A stretch of 64,000 nt of DNA from JACKCD01 sp041390905 (GTDB lineage Bacteria > Chloroflexota > Anaerolineae > Promineifilales > Promineifilaceae). Shown here piece by piece: positions 6,957 through 16,573 of the stretch. How positions within the stretch are numbered: the first letter of the stretch is position 1; each line of letters starts with the position of its first letter. The stretch is from assembly GCA_041390905.1 (NCBI GenBank), contig JAWKPA010000012.1, positions 1,240,001-1,304,000 of the forward strand. Reading direction: 5' to 3'. Below the pieces are notes generated by a model that was given only the letters and a program-made list of their open reading frames with translations, searched no databases and was not told the origin of the DNA. A program made the translations under genes and the position numbers.

Positions 6957-9313
6957 CTTTCGGGAATCGGCCAATCTCCTTCAGCCAAATAGCCAACCGC
7001 CTCATCCCGCGACCCGTTCATATAGACATTCAGCCGCTTGTTGTTGCAGGTTGTGGCAATATCAATCACCCGCAAATAATCGCTTAGCCCGGCATCTTCG
7101 GGCGAAAGCTGCGCCAAACAGTTGGGTGACTCGCGGAAAAACGCCCAGTTCAGGCAAGAATCGGGGTCAGCCAGGTTTAGGGCCAGCGAATAAATCCCTG
7201 CCTCCACCAAATCTTGGAAGAAATGAGTGCCATACGATAGCTCTGGCACCCGCCCTTCATGCGGCACGGCAATCTCAATCAAGATCTTGGTGTGGAACAG
7301 GTCAGCGTAGGTGACATGCACCCCCAAATCAATGTTGGCACTGCCCCACCGCCCCGGCCCCATCATGATGAATTGCTCGCCTTCCAACCGTTTGTTGAGC
7401 CGCCCCACGACGCGCCCTAGCTCCTTTTTGATTGTGTAATCTTCAATGGTTGAATACCGCTCCGGGTCTACGAAAATAACATAGCGTACTCCCTCTGCCT
7501 TGCCATCTGGCACCAAATGGTGGGAGCTAAACAGTTTATTGCCTTCTGCGATGTCTGTTGGGATGGAAACAGACCCTTCATTACTGCGCTGGCGCAGCGG
7601 CCGGCATTGCAAAAGGTGAAGCTTGTAATCTGGGTAAGGATATTTGGGAATGATTTCTACCGTAAACTCCACATCAACAGGCGTTTTGTACATATCTTCC
7701 AGCCGCCGCAGTGCCGTTCGCATCAGTTTGACAAATTTGGCATCCTTGGTTAAACCGTCAAAGGTCAGAACAAAATGAGGCTCTTCGTTACTGGAGGCAT
7801 TGGAAACGATGTCTTGCAAGAACTCTCCCCGATCAACCGAAGCCAATAAACGTAAGAAGGGGTAGTCAGGCGTTAATATCTCTTCAATGGGCAGCGTTTT
7901 GAACTTGTTTTCTTCCAGGTCAATCACGTCAATCATGGTTTGGGAATATTGACGGATGGCGGCAGCATTGGTTTCTGGCCGCAAACGGGGGTGGCTAAGG
8001 GCAATGAGGCGGGGGTAATCATGTGCAACGCGGTCTACGGCGCGGGTTCCCAGCCCCCAAACCAGTCGCAAAAAGCCATCTTCGCGCCGAATTTTGGGGT
8101 TCCAGCGGAATGGGTTGCTGCTGTAGGCGACGCCGGCAAGGACAGGGAAAAAATAACGGCCGTAACGCTGTCCGCGCAGCTTTTGCACCAAAATCGCCAT
8201 GCGCTCATCATAATCAATTAGCCCGTTTTGCTGCCGATAGAGCAAGGCATTGGGGTTGCCGACGCTGGCATAGACACGACGAACCGCATTGAGCAGTTCT
8301 TCCAGATTTTGTTCTGGTGTTCCCTGGTTGGGGCAAAAATGGCTTTCATACTTTCCGGCAAAGGCGTAGCCAAAGTTGTCTTCCAGCAAGCTGGACGAGC
8401 GCACAATAAGTGGGCTATCTCCAACCTGGTCTAAAATGTTGCGTAGGCCTGTGACAACTGCATCAGGAAACCGGCCGGCAAGATGCGCCTTCACGACCAA
8501 TGGATGGCTGTTTTTTACCTCATCAATCGGTCGGTATTTCTCATTCATCATGTGGTCGAGCTGGTTGATTTGGCGAAAATCATAGAATGCCTCGGTGCCC
8601 ACGTAGAAAGAGTCCGGAATGCTGACCTGTTGGCTAAGTTCTGGGCCTAGTTTGGGTGACTTTTGCTGCAAAATTTTCCAGGCCAGTGCCATGCCTGCCG
8701 CCTTGCCCCCAATTTTGCCCCCGCCAATCCGCTTTTTGTAAATAATGTGCAGATCGGCCATGTCAAAGACTTTTTTGGCAACGCCAATAAAGGGTAGCTG
8801 GTCGCTGATCATTCCCTTAATTAGCACCACTTTGATTTCTTCCAGATGATGGGCCACCTTTTCTCGTTCGGGTGGGGGCAGTGCCTCATAAATTTTGCCC
8901 TGCTTGAACAGCATCTCCCAGGGTGAGATTTCGGGGTTGAAGGTTAGCTGAATTGTGTCGGGTTTGTTGCCGGGCTGGTCGGCCAGAACTTCTTCAATCA
9001 GGTGGTCAAGTAGAGAAGCACCTAAATTAAAGCCAAAATAGGCATCGGTTTGATAATCCCGGATGCGATCTTTGCGCCGCTGCCACTGGTTGGCCTCTTC
9101 CTGGCTGAAGGGGTCGGTTAGCCCTTCACGCTGTTGTGATTCGATGGCTTTTTGCTTGACCTCTGCTTCAAAGTCGGGCATGTTGACAATGCCGCGACGG
9201 AATAGTTCTTCGCGCATTCGCAGCCGAATACGGTCGCACAGGATGGGATATTGGGCGAGCTTAATGTAGATGTCTATGGGTGGGGTAATTGAGCGTAACG
9301 GTTCTGTGGGCAT
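6932..9313 (-). CDS. PEP-synthase-type ATP/pyruvate-binding domain protein
   Basis: The 793-residue protein contains a pyruvate-phosphate-dikinase N-terminal (ATP-grasp) domain from about residue 200: GGKIGGKAAGMALA, then IPDSFYVGTEAF, LIVRSSSLLED and FAGKYES. It lacks the phosphohistidine swivel and the PEP-binding barrel of real PEP synthase, so it is not a complete PPS or PPDK. Related standalone proteins are annotated only as PEP/pyruvate-binding domain proteins. The start is set at 9313 because AAGGAG lies 7 nt upstream and homology begins near there; longer upstream frames read repeat-like sequence. The gene contains no copy of AACGGCCGTT. Confidence 0.82.
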   Translation of the reverse strand: MPTEPLRSITPPIDIYIKLAQYPILCDRIRLRMREELFRRGIVNMPDFEAEVKQKAIESQQREGLTDPFSQEEANQWQRRKDRIRDYQTDAYFGFNLGASLLDHLIEEVLADQPGNKPDTIQLTFNPEISPWEMLFKQGKIYEALPPPEREKVAHHLEEIKVVLIKGMISDQLPFIGVAKKVFDMADLHIIYKKRIGGGKIGGKAAGMALAWKILQQKSPKLGPELSQQVSIPDSFYVGTEAFYDFRQINQLDHMMNEKYRPIDEVKNSHPLVVKAHLAGRFPDAVVTGLRNILDQVGDSPLIVRSSSLLEDNFGYAFAGKYESHFCPNQGTPEQNLEELLNAVRRVYASVGNPNALLYRQQNGLIDYDERMAILVQKLRGQRYGRYFFPVLAGVAYSSNPFRWNPKIRREDGFLRLVWGLGTRAVDRVAHDYPRLIALSHPRLRPETNAAAIRQYSQTMIDVIDLEENKFKTLPIEEILTPDYPFLRLLASVDRGEFLQDIVSNASSNEEPHFVLTFDGLTKDAKFVKLMRTALRRLEDMYKTPVDVEFTVEIIPKYPYPDYKLHLLQCRPLRQRSNEGSVSIPTDIAEGNKLFSSHHLVPDGKAEGVRYVIFVDPERYSTIEDYTIKKELGRVVGRLNKRLEGEQFIMMGPGRWGSANIDLGVHVTYADLFHTKILIEIAVPHEGRVPELSYGTHFFQDLVEAGIYSLALNLADPDSCLNWAFFRESPNCLAQLSPEDAGLSDYLRVIDIATTCNNKRLNVYMNGSRDEAVGYLAEGDWPIPESQGTLSLF

Positions 9314-9406
9314 AGTTATCTCCTTCTTTTTATTATAGCAGGTTGTCAGAGATTGCTGATAGGGGTAAAAAAGTTGGAAAATTTTCAGGTAATAAGGGGA
9401 TAGAAG

Positions 9407-9757
9407 ATGACGACGCTTTTTGCAAAGATTATTCGGGGTGAGATTCCGTCGGATATGGTGTATCAGGATGAGTTGGTGACGGCGTTTCGGGATATTAGCC
9501 CGATGGCACCAACGCATATTTTGATTGTGCCAAACAAGGTGATTCCGACGGTGAATGATTTAGCTGAGGATGATGAGCAGACGGCCGGCCGTCTGTTCAT
9601 GGTGGCGAAAAAGTTAGCCGAGCAGGAAGGTATTGCCGAGGATGGGTATCGGCTGATTGTTAACTGCAACAAACATGGGCATCAGGAGGTGTTTCATTTG
9701 CACATGCACCTGGTGGGCGGCCGGCCGTTGGGACGGATGTTGTCGAAGCCGAATTAA
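9407..9757 (+). CDS. HIT family (HinT-like) nucleotide-binding hydrolase
   Basis: The 116-residue protein begins TTLFAKIIRGEIPSDMVYQD and ends with the histidine triad HLHMHLVGGRPLGRM. Both features are diagnostic of HinT-type purine nucleoside phosphoramidases acting on AMP-linked substrates in the cytoplasm. Length is normal for the family. It is transcribed divergently from the neighbour at 9313, with 93 bp between the starts. An imperfect inverted repeat follows its stop. Confidence 0.96.
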   Translation: MTTLFAKIIRGEIPSDMVYQDELVTAFRDISPMAPTHILIVPNKVIPTVNDLAEDDEQTAGRLFMVAKKLAEQEGIAEDGYRLIVNCNKHGHQEVFHLHMHLVGGRPLGRMLSKPN

Positions 9758-9761
9758 TGGA

Positions 9762-9835
9762 GAATTGGGAATGGAGAATTGAGAATGATTAACCCGTTCT
9801 CAATTCCCAATTTTCAATTCCCCATTCTCAATTCT
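9762..9835. terminator. GAATTGGGAATGGAGAATT-type inverted repeat between convergent genes
   Basis: The left arm starts at 9762 (GAATTGGGAATGGAGAATTG) and the right arm, at about 9798-9835, repeats its complement twice in degenerate form. It fills the gap between the HIT gene and the convergent lipoprotein gene and probably acts as a two-way terminator. Confidence 0.6.
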
Positions 9836-11344
9836 TCAGTCTGCGGTAATGGCGTTGATTTCGTCCCAGCATTGACACGCCTCTTTCACAATGTCACCAC
9901 GGACGAGACGGCCTTCGTATTCGATGCCGTTGCCCTGGACGACCCAGCCGCTCATGTTGAAGGGAATGGCACCATCGGCGGAAACCCAACGGCCGTTAAA
10001 TGTCCGCGCCAAATGAACATGGGTGGCATTGGAAAAACCACCCTCGCACGAAGGATGGCCGAGCCGGTCGCCTGGCTGCACCGGCGTTCCCACGGCAATG
10101 CGGTCGCGGGTGGCAAGGTGCATATAGGTAATGGCCCAGCCTGTCCCCACGTAGCCGTCGCCGTCCATATCCACCACCACCGCCCCAAAGCCACTGCGAA
10201 CCACCACGCCGGCCGACATGGCCGTCACCCAGGCGTCGGAATCGCCGCAGCCAAGCTGCTCTCCCTCCGGCACCAAATCAATGGCGGCCCAGGCGGAGCC
10301 GCTGTTCCAGCCGCCGTGGGGGCCACTGGTTAGATACCACGTTTCGCCGCTGGGCCAGGGGATTCGCAAAGGGGGTTGGCTGAGGTCGGCCGGCCATAGC
10401 GGGTCATAGGTGTAGGCGAAAGGGTTGCCAAAAAGCTGGTTGAAGGTGGCAAAAAAGCCGTTTTCGCCCACATCATGCTGCCAGTCGCCATAATTGGCAC
10501 TGGCGGCCAGAACCCCTTGCACGGCGGCGGTGCCGTCGTTGATGTCGGGGGCAAAGGTGAGCTGGGTGCCGTCGGCGGTGGTGAAGCTGGTGCGGTTGCC
10601 TTCAGAACGGCCGTAAAATCCCAAGTTAAGCAAATTCGCCGCCCAACTAAGCTGCCGATACAGTCCACTGACGTTGCCATTTGCATATCCCATCGGATAG
10701 TCCACATTGGCCGGGCTGGCCTGTGTCAGCCAGTTGGCGCGGTATTCCAGCAGTGCCAGCAGCAGGCGGGGGCTTAGGCTGTGGCGCTGGGCAACCAAAT
10801 CCACAATCGCTGGACCAGAGAGAAGCTGTCCTTCAACCGTTTCTTCATAATGGAGCAAGTAGCCGCCGAAGACGTTGGCAGTGGTTGATGTGTCAAACCC
10901 AGCCAGGGCGGGGCCAAGCACCAGTTCGCTGTCGGGAATGAGCTTGAAGCTGGGCGAGGCGAGGCCAGATTGCCCCGGCACCAGAAGCTGCTGCCCCACA
11001 AAAATAACGTTGGTGTCGGTGATTTGGTTGGCGGCCATCAGCGATTCGATGGTGGTGCCGTAAAGCTGGGCGATGTAGCCCAGCGTTTCGCCGGGGTTGA
11101 CAATGTGGGTTCCTTGCGGCGCGGTGCTGGTTTGGTCAGGGGAAACGGGGTTGGGGGTGGGGGTGCCGGGATAGGTGGGCAGGTTGGCCGCCGACAGGAA
11201 CCCGATGGGGGTAATGGGTGGGGTGGGCGGGGGTGTGGTGACAAGGGTGGCGGCGATGACAGTGACCTGGGGGTCTGGCCGTTCGCAGCCAAGAAGCAAA
11301 AGGGGGAGAAGCAGGCAGAGCCAGCCAGCGTGGAATGTTTTCAT
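9836..11344 (-). CDS. Lipoprotein with LysM and M23-like (LytM) domain
   Basis: The 502-residue protein has a signal peptide ending in the lipobox LLLLGC, a Thr/Pro linker, and a LysM domain at about 80-125 (GTHIVNPGETLGYIAQLYGT through GQQLLVPG). A middle region I do not recognise follows, then an M23/LytM-like fold near the C-terminus (VTAMSAGVV, GDRLGHPSC, THVHLAR). The HxH zinc motif is visible, but the usual first His/Asp pair (HxxxD) is unclear at GGWNSGSAWAAID, so peptidase activity is doubtful. It probably acts in the cell envelope. No Shine-Dalgarno site is seen; TAAAAT lies 8 nt before the ATG. Confidence 0.82.
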   Translation of the reverse strand: MKTFHAGWLCLLLPLLLLGCERPDPQVTVIAATLVTTPPPTPPITPIGFLSAANLPTYPGTPTPNPVSPDQTSTAPQGTHIVNPGETLGYIAQLYGTTIESLMAANQITDTNVIFVGQQLLVPGQSGLASPSFKLIPDSELVLGPALAGFDTSTTANVFGGYLLHYEETVEGQLLSGPAIVDLVAQRHSLSPRLLLALLEYRANWLTQASPANVDYPMGYANGNVSGLYRQLSWAANLLNLGFYGRSEGNRTSFTTADGTQLTFAPDINDGTAAVQGVLAASANYGDWQHDVGENGFFATFNQLFGNPFAYTYDPLWPADLSQPPLRIPWPSGETWYLTSGPHGGWNSGSAWAAIDLVPEGEQLGCGDSDAWVTAMSAGVVVRSGFGAVVVDMDGDGYVGTGWAITYMHLATRDRIAVGTPVQPGDRLGHPSCEGGFSNATHVHLARTFNGRWVSADGAIPFNMSGWVVQGNGIEYEGRLVRGDIVKEACQCWDEINAITAD

Positions 11345-11552
11345 GGGACGGTATTTTAGCTTAAAAGTGGGGGCAATCGCTAGATGAACGGTTGTGAAGG
11401 ATTTTGCGGGTTTGGCAAACAGTTCATATACTACGGGTCACACATTTATTAACCCTTTTCGCAGTACAACATGTTGTTGTGCAACAGCATTGAAGCCACA
11501 GGATGTCCCATCAAGGAGTTGTGTTCTATTTGGTGGGCTGAAAGGAGATGGT

Positions 11553-13340
11553 ATGACCGCTACGCAAGATGTGAATCGTTGGTTGGCTGAGTTTGGCGCG
11601 GCTTTGGAGGGGAATGATGTCGAAACGGCCGTTTCTCTCTTTGCCGATGAATGTTATTGGCGTGACCTTGTTTCATTTACGTGGAACATCAAGACGATGG
11701 AGGGAAAGGCGCAGATTGCCGACATGCTGACGGCGACGCTGGGGCATGTGCAGCCCGGCAACTGGCAGCTTGAGGGGGAGGCGAATGAAGCTGGTGGGGT
11801 GACGGATGGGTGGATTTGTTTTGAAACGGCCGTTTCCCGTGGGCGCGGTCACATTCGGCTGATAGACGGCAAATGCTGGACCCTGCTCACCACCATGACC
11901 GAACTCAAAGGGCATGAAGAGAAAAAAGGGCCGACCCGCCCCATGGGTGTCGAACACGGCGTATTCAAAAACCGCCAAAGCTGGCTGGAGCGTAGACAGC
12001 AGGAAGAAGCCGAATTGGGCTACACCACCCAACCCTACTGCGTCATCATCGGCGGTGGACAAGGCGGCATTGCCCTGGGCGCACGCCTCAAGCGGCTGGG
12101 TGTTCCCACCCTCATCATCGAGAAAAACCCGCGCCCCGGCGACTCATGGCGCAATCGCTACAAATCTCTTTGCCTCCACGACCCCGTTTGGTACGACCAT
12201 CTTCCCTACCTTCCCTTCCCCGACCATTGGCCCGTTTTTGCCCCCAAAGACAAAATTGGCGACTGGCTGGAAATGTACACCAAGGTCATGGAACTCAACT
12301 ATTGGGGTTCGACCCTGTGCCAACAAGCTACCTACAACGAAGAAACCCAGGAATGGGAAGTCCACGTCAATCGTCAGGGTGAAGAGCTGGTGTTGCGCCC
12401 CAAACAGCTTGTCCTTGCCACCGGCATGTCGGGGATGCCCAATGTCCCCAGCATTCCCGGAGCCGACACCTTCCAGGGCGACATTCACCATTCCAGCGCC
12501 CACCGTGACAGTGTGGCCTATGCCGGCAAAAAATGTGTTGTTCTCGGCTCCAACAACTCTGCCCACGACATTTGCGCTGCCCTGTATGAAAACGACGCCG
12601 ATGTGACGATGATCCAGCGGTCATCCACCCACATTGCCCGTTCCGACACCCTCATGGATTTGGCACTGGGCGATCTGTACTCCGAAAGAGCGCTTGCCAA
12701 CGGCGTAGACACCAATACCGCCGACATGATTTTTGCCTCGCTTCCCTACCGCATTCTCCACACCTTCCAAATCCCCGTTTATGAAGAAATGGCGCGGCGT
12801 GATGCCGAGTTTTATGAACAGCTAGAAAAAGCTGGTTTTATGCTCGACTGGGGCGACGATGGTTCTGGTCTCTTTATGAAATATTTGCGTCGGGGTTCCG
12901 GCTATTACATTGACGTAGGTGCTTCACAGCTCATCATTGACGGCAGCGTAAAGTTGCGGAGCGGGGTCAATATTGACCACATCAAGGAGCATTCAGTTGT
13001 GCTGACCGACGGCAGCGAACTTCCGGCCGATCTCATCGTGCTGGCAACGGGTTACGGCTCCATGAACGGCTTTGCCGCCAAACTCATCTCGCAAGAGGTA
13101 GCCGACAAGGTGGGTAAGGTGTGGGGGCTGGGTTCTGACACCAAGAAAGACCCCGGCCCGTGGGAAGGGGAACAGCGCAATATGTGGAAACCGACCCAGC
13201 AAGAGGCACTGTGGTTCCACGGCGGCAACCTGCATCAATCGCGCCACTATTCGCAGTTCCTGTCGCTACAGCTAAAAGCCCGGCAGGCAGGGATTCCCAC
13301 GCCGGTTTATGGGCTGCAAGAGGTTCACCATCTGAGCTGA
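11553..13340 (+). CDS. Flavin-containing monooxygenase with N-terminal NTF2-like domain
   Basis: The protein has 595 residues. Residues 1-125 form a SnoaL/NTF2-like domain. A flavin monooxygenase follows, with the FAD-binding glycine motif IIGGGQGGIALG near residue 165 and a second nucleotide motif VLGSNNSAHD near 330. The substrate is unknown; relatives act as YUCCA- or Baeyer-Villiger-type NADPH oxygenases. AAAGGAG at 11541-11547 sets the start at 11553, although the frame is open further upstream. The gene stands alone, followed by a strong hairpin. Confidence 0.9.
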   Translation: MTATQDVNRWLAEFGAALEGNDVETAVSLFADECYWRDLVSFTWNIKTMEGKAQIADMLTATLGHVQPGNWQLEGEANEAGGVTDGWICFETAVSRGRGHIRLIDGKCWTLLTTMTELKGHEEKKGPTRPMGVEHGVFKNRQSWLERRQQEEAELGYTTQPYCVIIGGGQGGIALGARLKRLGVPTLIIEKNPRPGDSWRNRYKSLCLHDPVWYDHLPYLPFPDHWPVFAPKDKIGDWLEMYTKVMELNYWGSTLCQQATYNEETQEWEVHVNRQGEELVLRPKQLVLATGMSGMPNVPSIPGADTFQGDIHHSSAHRDSVAYAGKKCVVLGSNNSAHDICAALYENDADVTMIQRSSTHIARSDTLMDLALGDLYSERALANGVDTNTADMIFASLPYRILHTFQIPVYEEMARRDAEFYEQLEKAGFMLDWGDDGSGLFMKYLRRGSGYYIDVGASQLIIDGSVKLRSGVNIDHIKEHSVVLTDGSELPADLIVLATGYGSMNGFAAKLISQEVADKVGKVWGLGSDTKKDPGPWEGEQRNMWKPTQQEALWFHGGNLHQSRHYSQFLSLQLKARQAGIPTPVYGLQEVHHLS

Positions 13341-13375
13341 TTCTGCCGCAGGTTTTTGGCATTGTCAGAGATCAC

Positions 13376-13424
13376 GCAAAGCCGCCAAGACGCAAAGAAG
13401 AACAGTGTGTCTTGGCGGCTTTGC
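13376..13424. terminator. GCAAAGCCGCCAAGAC hairpin
   Basis: Perfect 16-bp arms (13376-13391 and 13409-13424) surround a 17-nt loop, with partial pairing beyond them. It belongs to the 'cacgcaaag...ctttgcgtga' family also found near 22240, 28842 and 31545. The position after the monooxygenase stop suits a terminator. Confidence 0.7.
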
Positions 13425-13493
13425 GCCTTTGCGTGAGACTGTCCGTTTGCTTACGTTATGGCAAATTAGCCCATTCTTATACAATAGAGAGTT

Positions 13494-14213
13494 ATGCAAG
13501 CTAATTATGTACAACGACTTCGTTTGACGTTTCGGAAATTTGGGCCGACGCGGTTTATTGGGCATTTGGATTTGGCGCGGACGCTGGAGCGGTCGCTGAA
13601 CCGAGCGCGGATTCCTATGGCGTATACGCAGGGGTTTAACCGACGGCCACGAATGCAGGTGGCGGCGGCGCTGCCGCTGGGGTTTACCAGCGAATGTGAG
13701 ATGGCGGATATTTATTTGGCTGAGGCGATGGAGCCAGAGGCGGCGCGGGCGCAGATGATGGCGCGGATGGCACCGGGGATTGAGGTGGTGCGGGTGGAGG
13801 AGGTGCCAATTCAGGAGCCGCCGCTGCAAACCGTGACCCATGAGGCGGTGTACCGTGTGACGCTGCTGGACAGGGTGGAAACGGCCGTTTTGCAACAGCG
13901 CATAGATGACCTGATGGCGGCGGAGACGGTGGTGCGGGAACGGGGGCATGAGCGCAAGAAGAAGGCATATGATTTACGGCCGTTAATTCTTACCCTTGCC
14001 ATTGAGCAGGTGGGCGAAGACGACACCGGGACAACGCTCCACATGCGGCTAATGCTGCAACATTCGCGCACTGGTCGCCCCGATGAAGTGCTGCATGAAC
14101 TGGGACTTGACCCCCTGGCGGCGCGAATTCACCGGACAGAGATTGTGTTGGAGGATGACCGACAACCGACAACCGACGACCACCGACTGTCGTCTGTTGC
14201 CCAGCTTGATTAA
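13494..14213 (+). CDS. DUF2344 / TIGR03936 radical-SAM-associated protein
   Basis: The 239-residue protein begins QRLRLTFRKFGPTRFIGHLDLARTLERSL and continues with GFNRRPRMQVAAALPLGFTSE, the conserved core of the TIGR03936/DUF2344 family. In other bacteria this protein follows or is fused to a B12-binding radical SAM protein and lies just upstream of an RNase E/G gene and rplU-rpmA. Here rplU-rpmA lie about 4 kb downstream, so the neighbourhood is partly kept, but no radical SAM or RNase G gene is present. Its function is unknown. TACAAT lies 8 nt before the ATG and no Shine-Dalgarno site is seen. Confidence 0.88.
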   Translation: MQANYVQRLRLTFRKFGPTRFIGHLDLARTLERSLNRARIPMAYTQGFNRRPRMQVAAALPLGFTSECEMADIYLAEAMEPEAARAQMMARMAPGIEVVRVEEVPIQEPPLQTVTHEAVYRVTLLDRVETAVLQQRIDDLMAAETVVRERGHERKKKAYDLRPLILTLAIEQVGEDDTGTTLHMRLMLQHSRTGRPDEVLHELGLDPLAARIHRTEIVLEDDRQPTTDDHRLSSVAQLD

Positions 14214-15063
14214 ATTTTGTTTCTCTCTAACGGCCGTTTGTTTGCTGCTAGGGTGCGGCGGGGAACGGCCGTTGCCGACACCGATTGTCCCAGCCGTTGT
14301 GCCAACCTTGCAGCCAACGCCGACGCTGTGGCCGACGGTTGCTGTGGGGGAAGAAACGGCCGTTTCTGGCTGGCAAACCATTCAACCAGGACTGGAACAG
14401 CAAACGCTTGATGTGTTTGGCGACGACGGGCAGCAGGTGGAGCAGCTTTATCTGCTGCGGCTGGCGCCAGCGGTGTTTCGCTTTCGCGTGGGGTATCGGC
14501 CGGGTGCGCCGCTGACCCTGCCCGAGTGGCAGGTAGAGACAGGGGCGGCCTTGGTGGTGAATGGCGGTTTTTTTACGGAGGCGTGGCAGGCAACAGGGTT
14601 GACGGTGGTGGATGGGGTGGCGAGTGGTGTTAGCTATGAGGGGTTTGGGGGTATGTTGGTGGTGACAGAAGCTGGGCCAGAACTGCGAGGATTGGCGGAA
14701 CGGCCGTTTGACCCCGCTGAACCGCTGCTTTACGCCCTGCAGTCCTTTCCGCTGCTGGTGCGGCCAGACGGCACGGGTTTTGCCGACGAAGACAACCAGC
14801 CCAACCGGCGGACGGTGGTGGGGGTGGACAAAAACGGCCGTTTTCTCTTCATTGTGGCTCCCTGGGGGCATTTTACGCTGCACCAACTGAGCCAATATTT
14901 GCTTGAATCTGACCTTGAGCTTGATATTGCGCTCAATTTGGATGGGGGCACGTCTACGGGGCTTTTGCTGATGGCAGGGGATGGGGGGGAAACGGCCGTT
15001 GACATTCCGGCTTTTGTCCCCTTGCCTACTGTCATTTTGGTTGATGCTGTCTCTGGCGGGTGA
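14155..15063 (+). CDS. Phosphodiester glycosidase family (NAGPA domain) lipoprotein
   Basis: The 302-residue form starts at ATG 14155, overlapping the preceding gene's end by 59 bp, with GGAGG immediately before it. A TTG start nearer the signal peptide (about 14199-14205) is possible. The lipobox is LLLGC. After a Thr/Pro linker comes a NAGPA/DUF2233 domain: LVVNGGFFTEAWQATGL, FPLLVRPDG, RRTVVGVDKNGR and IALNLDGGTSTGLLL. Members are exported hydrolases related to phosphodiester alpha-GlcNAcase. Six AACGGCCGTT copies lie in this frame. Confidence 0.87.
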   Translation: MTDNRQPTTTDCRLLPSLIKFCFSLTAVCLLLGCGGERPLPTPIVPAVVPTLQPTPTLWPTVAVGEETAVSGWQTIQPGLEQQTLDVFGDDGQQVEQLYLLRLAPAVFRFRVGYRPGAPLTLPEWQVETGAALVVNGGFFTEAWQATGLTVVDGVASGVSYEGFGGMLVVTEAGPELRGLAERPFDPAEPLLYALQSFPLLVRPDGTGFADEDNQPNRRTVVGVDKNGRFLFIVAPWGHFTLHQLSQYLLESDLELDIALNLDGGTSTGLLLMAGDGGETAVDIPAFVPLPTVILVDAVSGG

Positions 15064-15452
15064 TGGGTGATGGTGGGGAAGAACGGCCGTTTGCCCACGC
15101 ATTATAGCCTGGTTTTGGTGGCGATCATTTTGTGGTTTTTAGGGAGTAGGGGGTGGGGGAAAACGGCCGTTTTCCCCTTCAAGCAGCGGCTTGGATATAT
15201 GGCAGTCCAGAGGGTATAGACTTCTTTCGTCTATTGTCTTCACTTCCAGCTGTGTTTATACTACCAACTAGATCATCCGCATTACCCAGCAATTAGGTGA
15301 CTTTGCTTTGCTACCGGGCTTTCCTGCACGGAGCGCTTAGTTCAACAACAGCTTAATGCTGACGCGCCATGAGGAAAAGAGCGTGCAGCTTAAGCAACTG
15401 AACGGCGGACAAATTGAAATTCAAGTTTTAATGCTCTGCAATTTAGAGGGGA
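15064..15452. other. Gene-free stretch before a foreign-looking acetyltransferase
   Basis: The first 110 bp carry two AACGGCCGTT copies and look native. From about 15180 the sequence becomes poorer in G and C, without the palindrome and without an open frame I can support. It holds only a small TAGAC/GTCTA stem near 15217. The compositional change continues through the next gene, so the left edge of an acquired segment may lie near 15180. Confidence 0.4.
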
Positions 15453-16367
15453 ATGAAAATGGGAATTCAAGCAAGACCTTATACAGATAACGATTTACCT
15501 GATTTACAAAACTCCCTTGCTACATGGATACGAGAAGTCGGCAATTTAGGCTACTTTCATGTCGGTGATATTCCACACCGAATCTATAATAGTATTCGCG
15601 GCCGTTTACCGCTACATGAACTTGTGAAGGTATGGGAGGAGTCCGACAAGATAATTGGCATGATGATAGCAGTACCTCACTACGAAATGTTTAACGTATG
15701 CCTCAGTCCACAATATCGTGGAACTCAAGTTGAACAAGATATGCTTGCTCAAGGGTATACCATCACACGCCATTACATGAATGAAATTGGGCTGGTAAAC
15801 AAGCCCGTCATCACTGAAGTACATCAGGGGGATGAAAAACGCATTGAGGCAGCCTTAGCAGTAGGGTTTGAAGTCGGTGATATATATGGTAAGGTTACAG
15901 AACGCCCCCTCGATGATGCAATGCCTGCTCCCCAATTGGCAGACGGCTTTTTCATACGGAGAGCGACATTTGATGACTACGAAAAGTTAGCCAATGTACA
16001 CAATAGCGCATTTGGCGGTAAACGGGCACCTGAAGTTTATCGAGACGAAGTGATGCGCAAGCCTGGTTACGCTCCAGAACGTGAATTTATTGTTGTCGCG
16101 CCTGATGAACAATTCGCTGCATTCACAGTAACTTGGCTTGACGAGATAAATAAAGTTGGTTACTTTGAACCTGTTGGTGTGCATCAAGCTTTCCATCGTC
16201 GTGGATTAGGTCGCGCTTTAATGCTACACACCCTTCACGAGATGAAGCGCTTAGGCATGGAAAGAGCACAAGTCGTACATCAAATAGATAATCGTGCGTC
16301 TACGGGTCTTTACGATAGTCTGGGTTTTCGTCCAACTTATGAACTCATCGACTATATAAAATCTTGA
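15453..16367 (+). CDS. Tandem GNAT-domain N-acetyltransferase
   Basis: The 304-residue protein has two GNAT halves. The second half (about 150-304) is clearer, with VAPDEQFAAFTVTWLDE, a beta-strand reading FEPVGVHQAFHRRGLGRALM (acetyl-CoA pyrophosphate loop RRGLGRAL), and the C-terminal GLYDSLGFRPTYELIDYI. The acceptor is unknown. The start follows GAGGGG. Codon use is markedly more A/T-ending than in neighbours and AACGGCCGTT is absent, so recent acquisition is likely. Confidence 0.85.
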   Translation: MKMGIQARPYTDNDLPDLQNSLATWIREVGNLGYFHVGDIPHRIYNSIRGRLPLHELVKVWEESDKIIGMMIAVPHYEMFNVCLSPQYRGTQVEQDMLAQGYTITRHYMNEIGLVNKPVITEVHQGDEKRIEAALAVGFEVGDIYGKVTERPLDDAMPAPQLADGFFIRRATFDDYEKLANVHNSAFGGKRAPEVYRDEVMRKPGYAPEREFIVVAPDEQFAAFTVTWLDEINKVGYFEPVGVHQAFHRRGLGRALMLHTLHEMKRLGMERAQVVHQIDNRASTGLYDSLGFRPTYELIDYIKS

Positions 16368-16573
16368 GCAAATCGTTTTTATAATATCTTTTTTCCCAAG
16401 CAATACATAATCTGCCTTCAAAGAGATTCACATTAACGGCCGTTTCCCCATCCCCCCATCCCTCCCCGCACCACCCAACCATCATTCAACCAGACAGAGA
16501 GACGATATAGTTGCTGGTTTGCCGGCAGGCATCTATACTGCCCTATCTTTTGGAAATGGTGCAGGTGAGCGTG

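Noticed and set aside
6932..9313. Calling this gene phosphoenolpyruvate synthase
   Set aside because: The phosphohistidine swivel and PEP-binding domains are not present.
15180..15452. A tRNA or attachment site at the edge of the foreign-looking acetyltransferase
   Set aside because: No cloverleaf, T-loop sequence or direct repeat was found.
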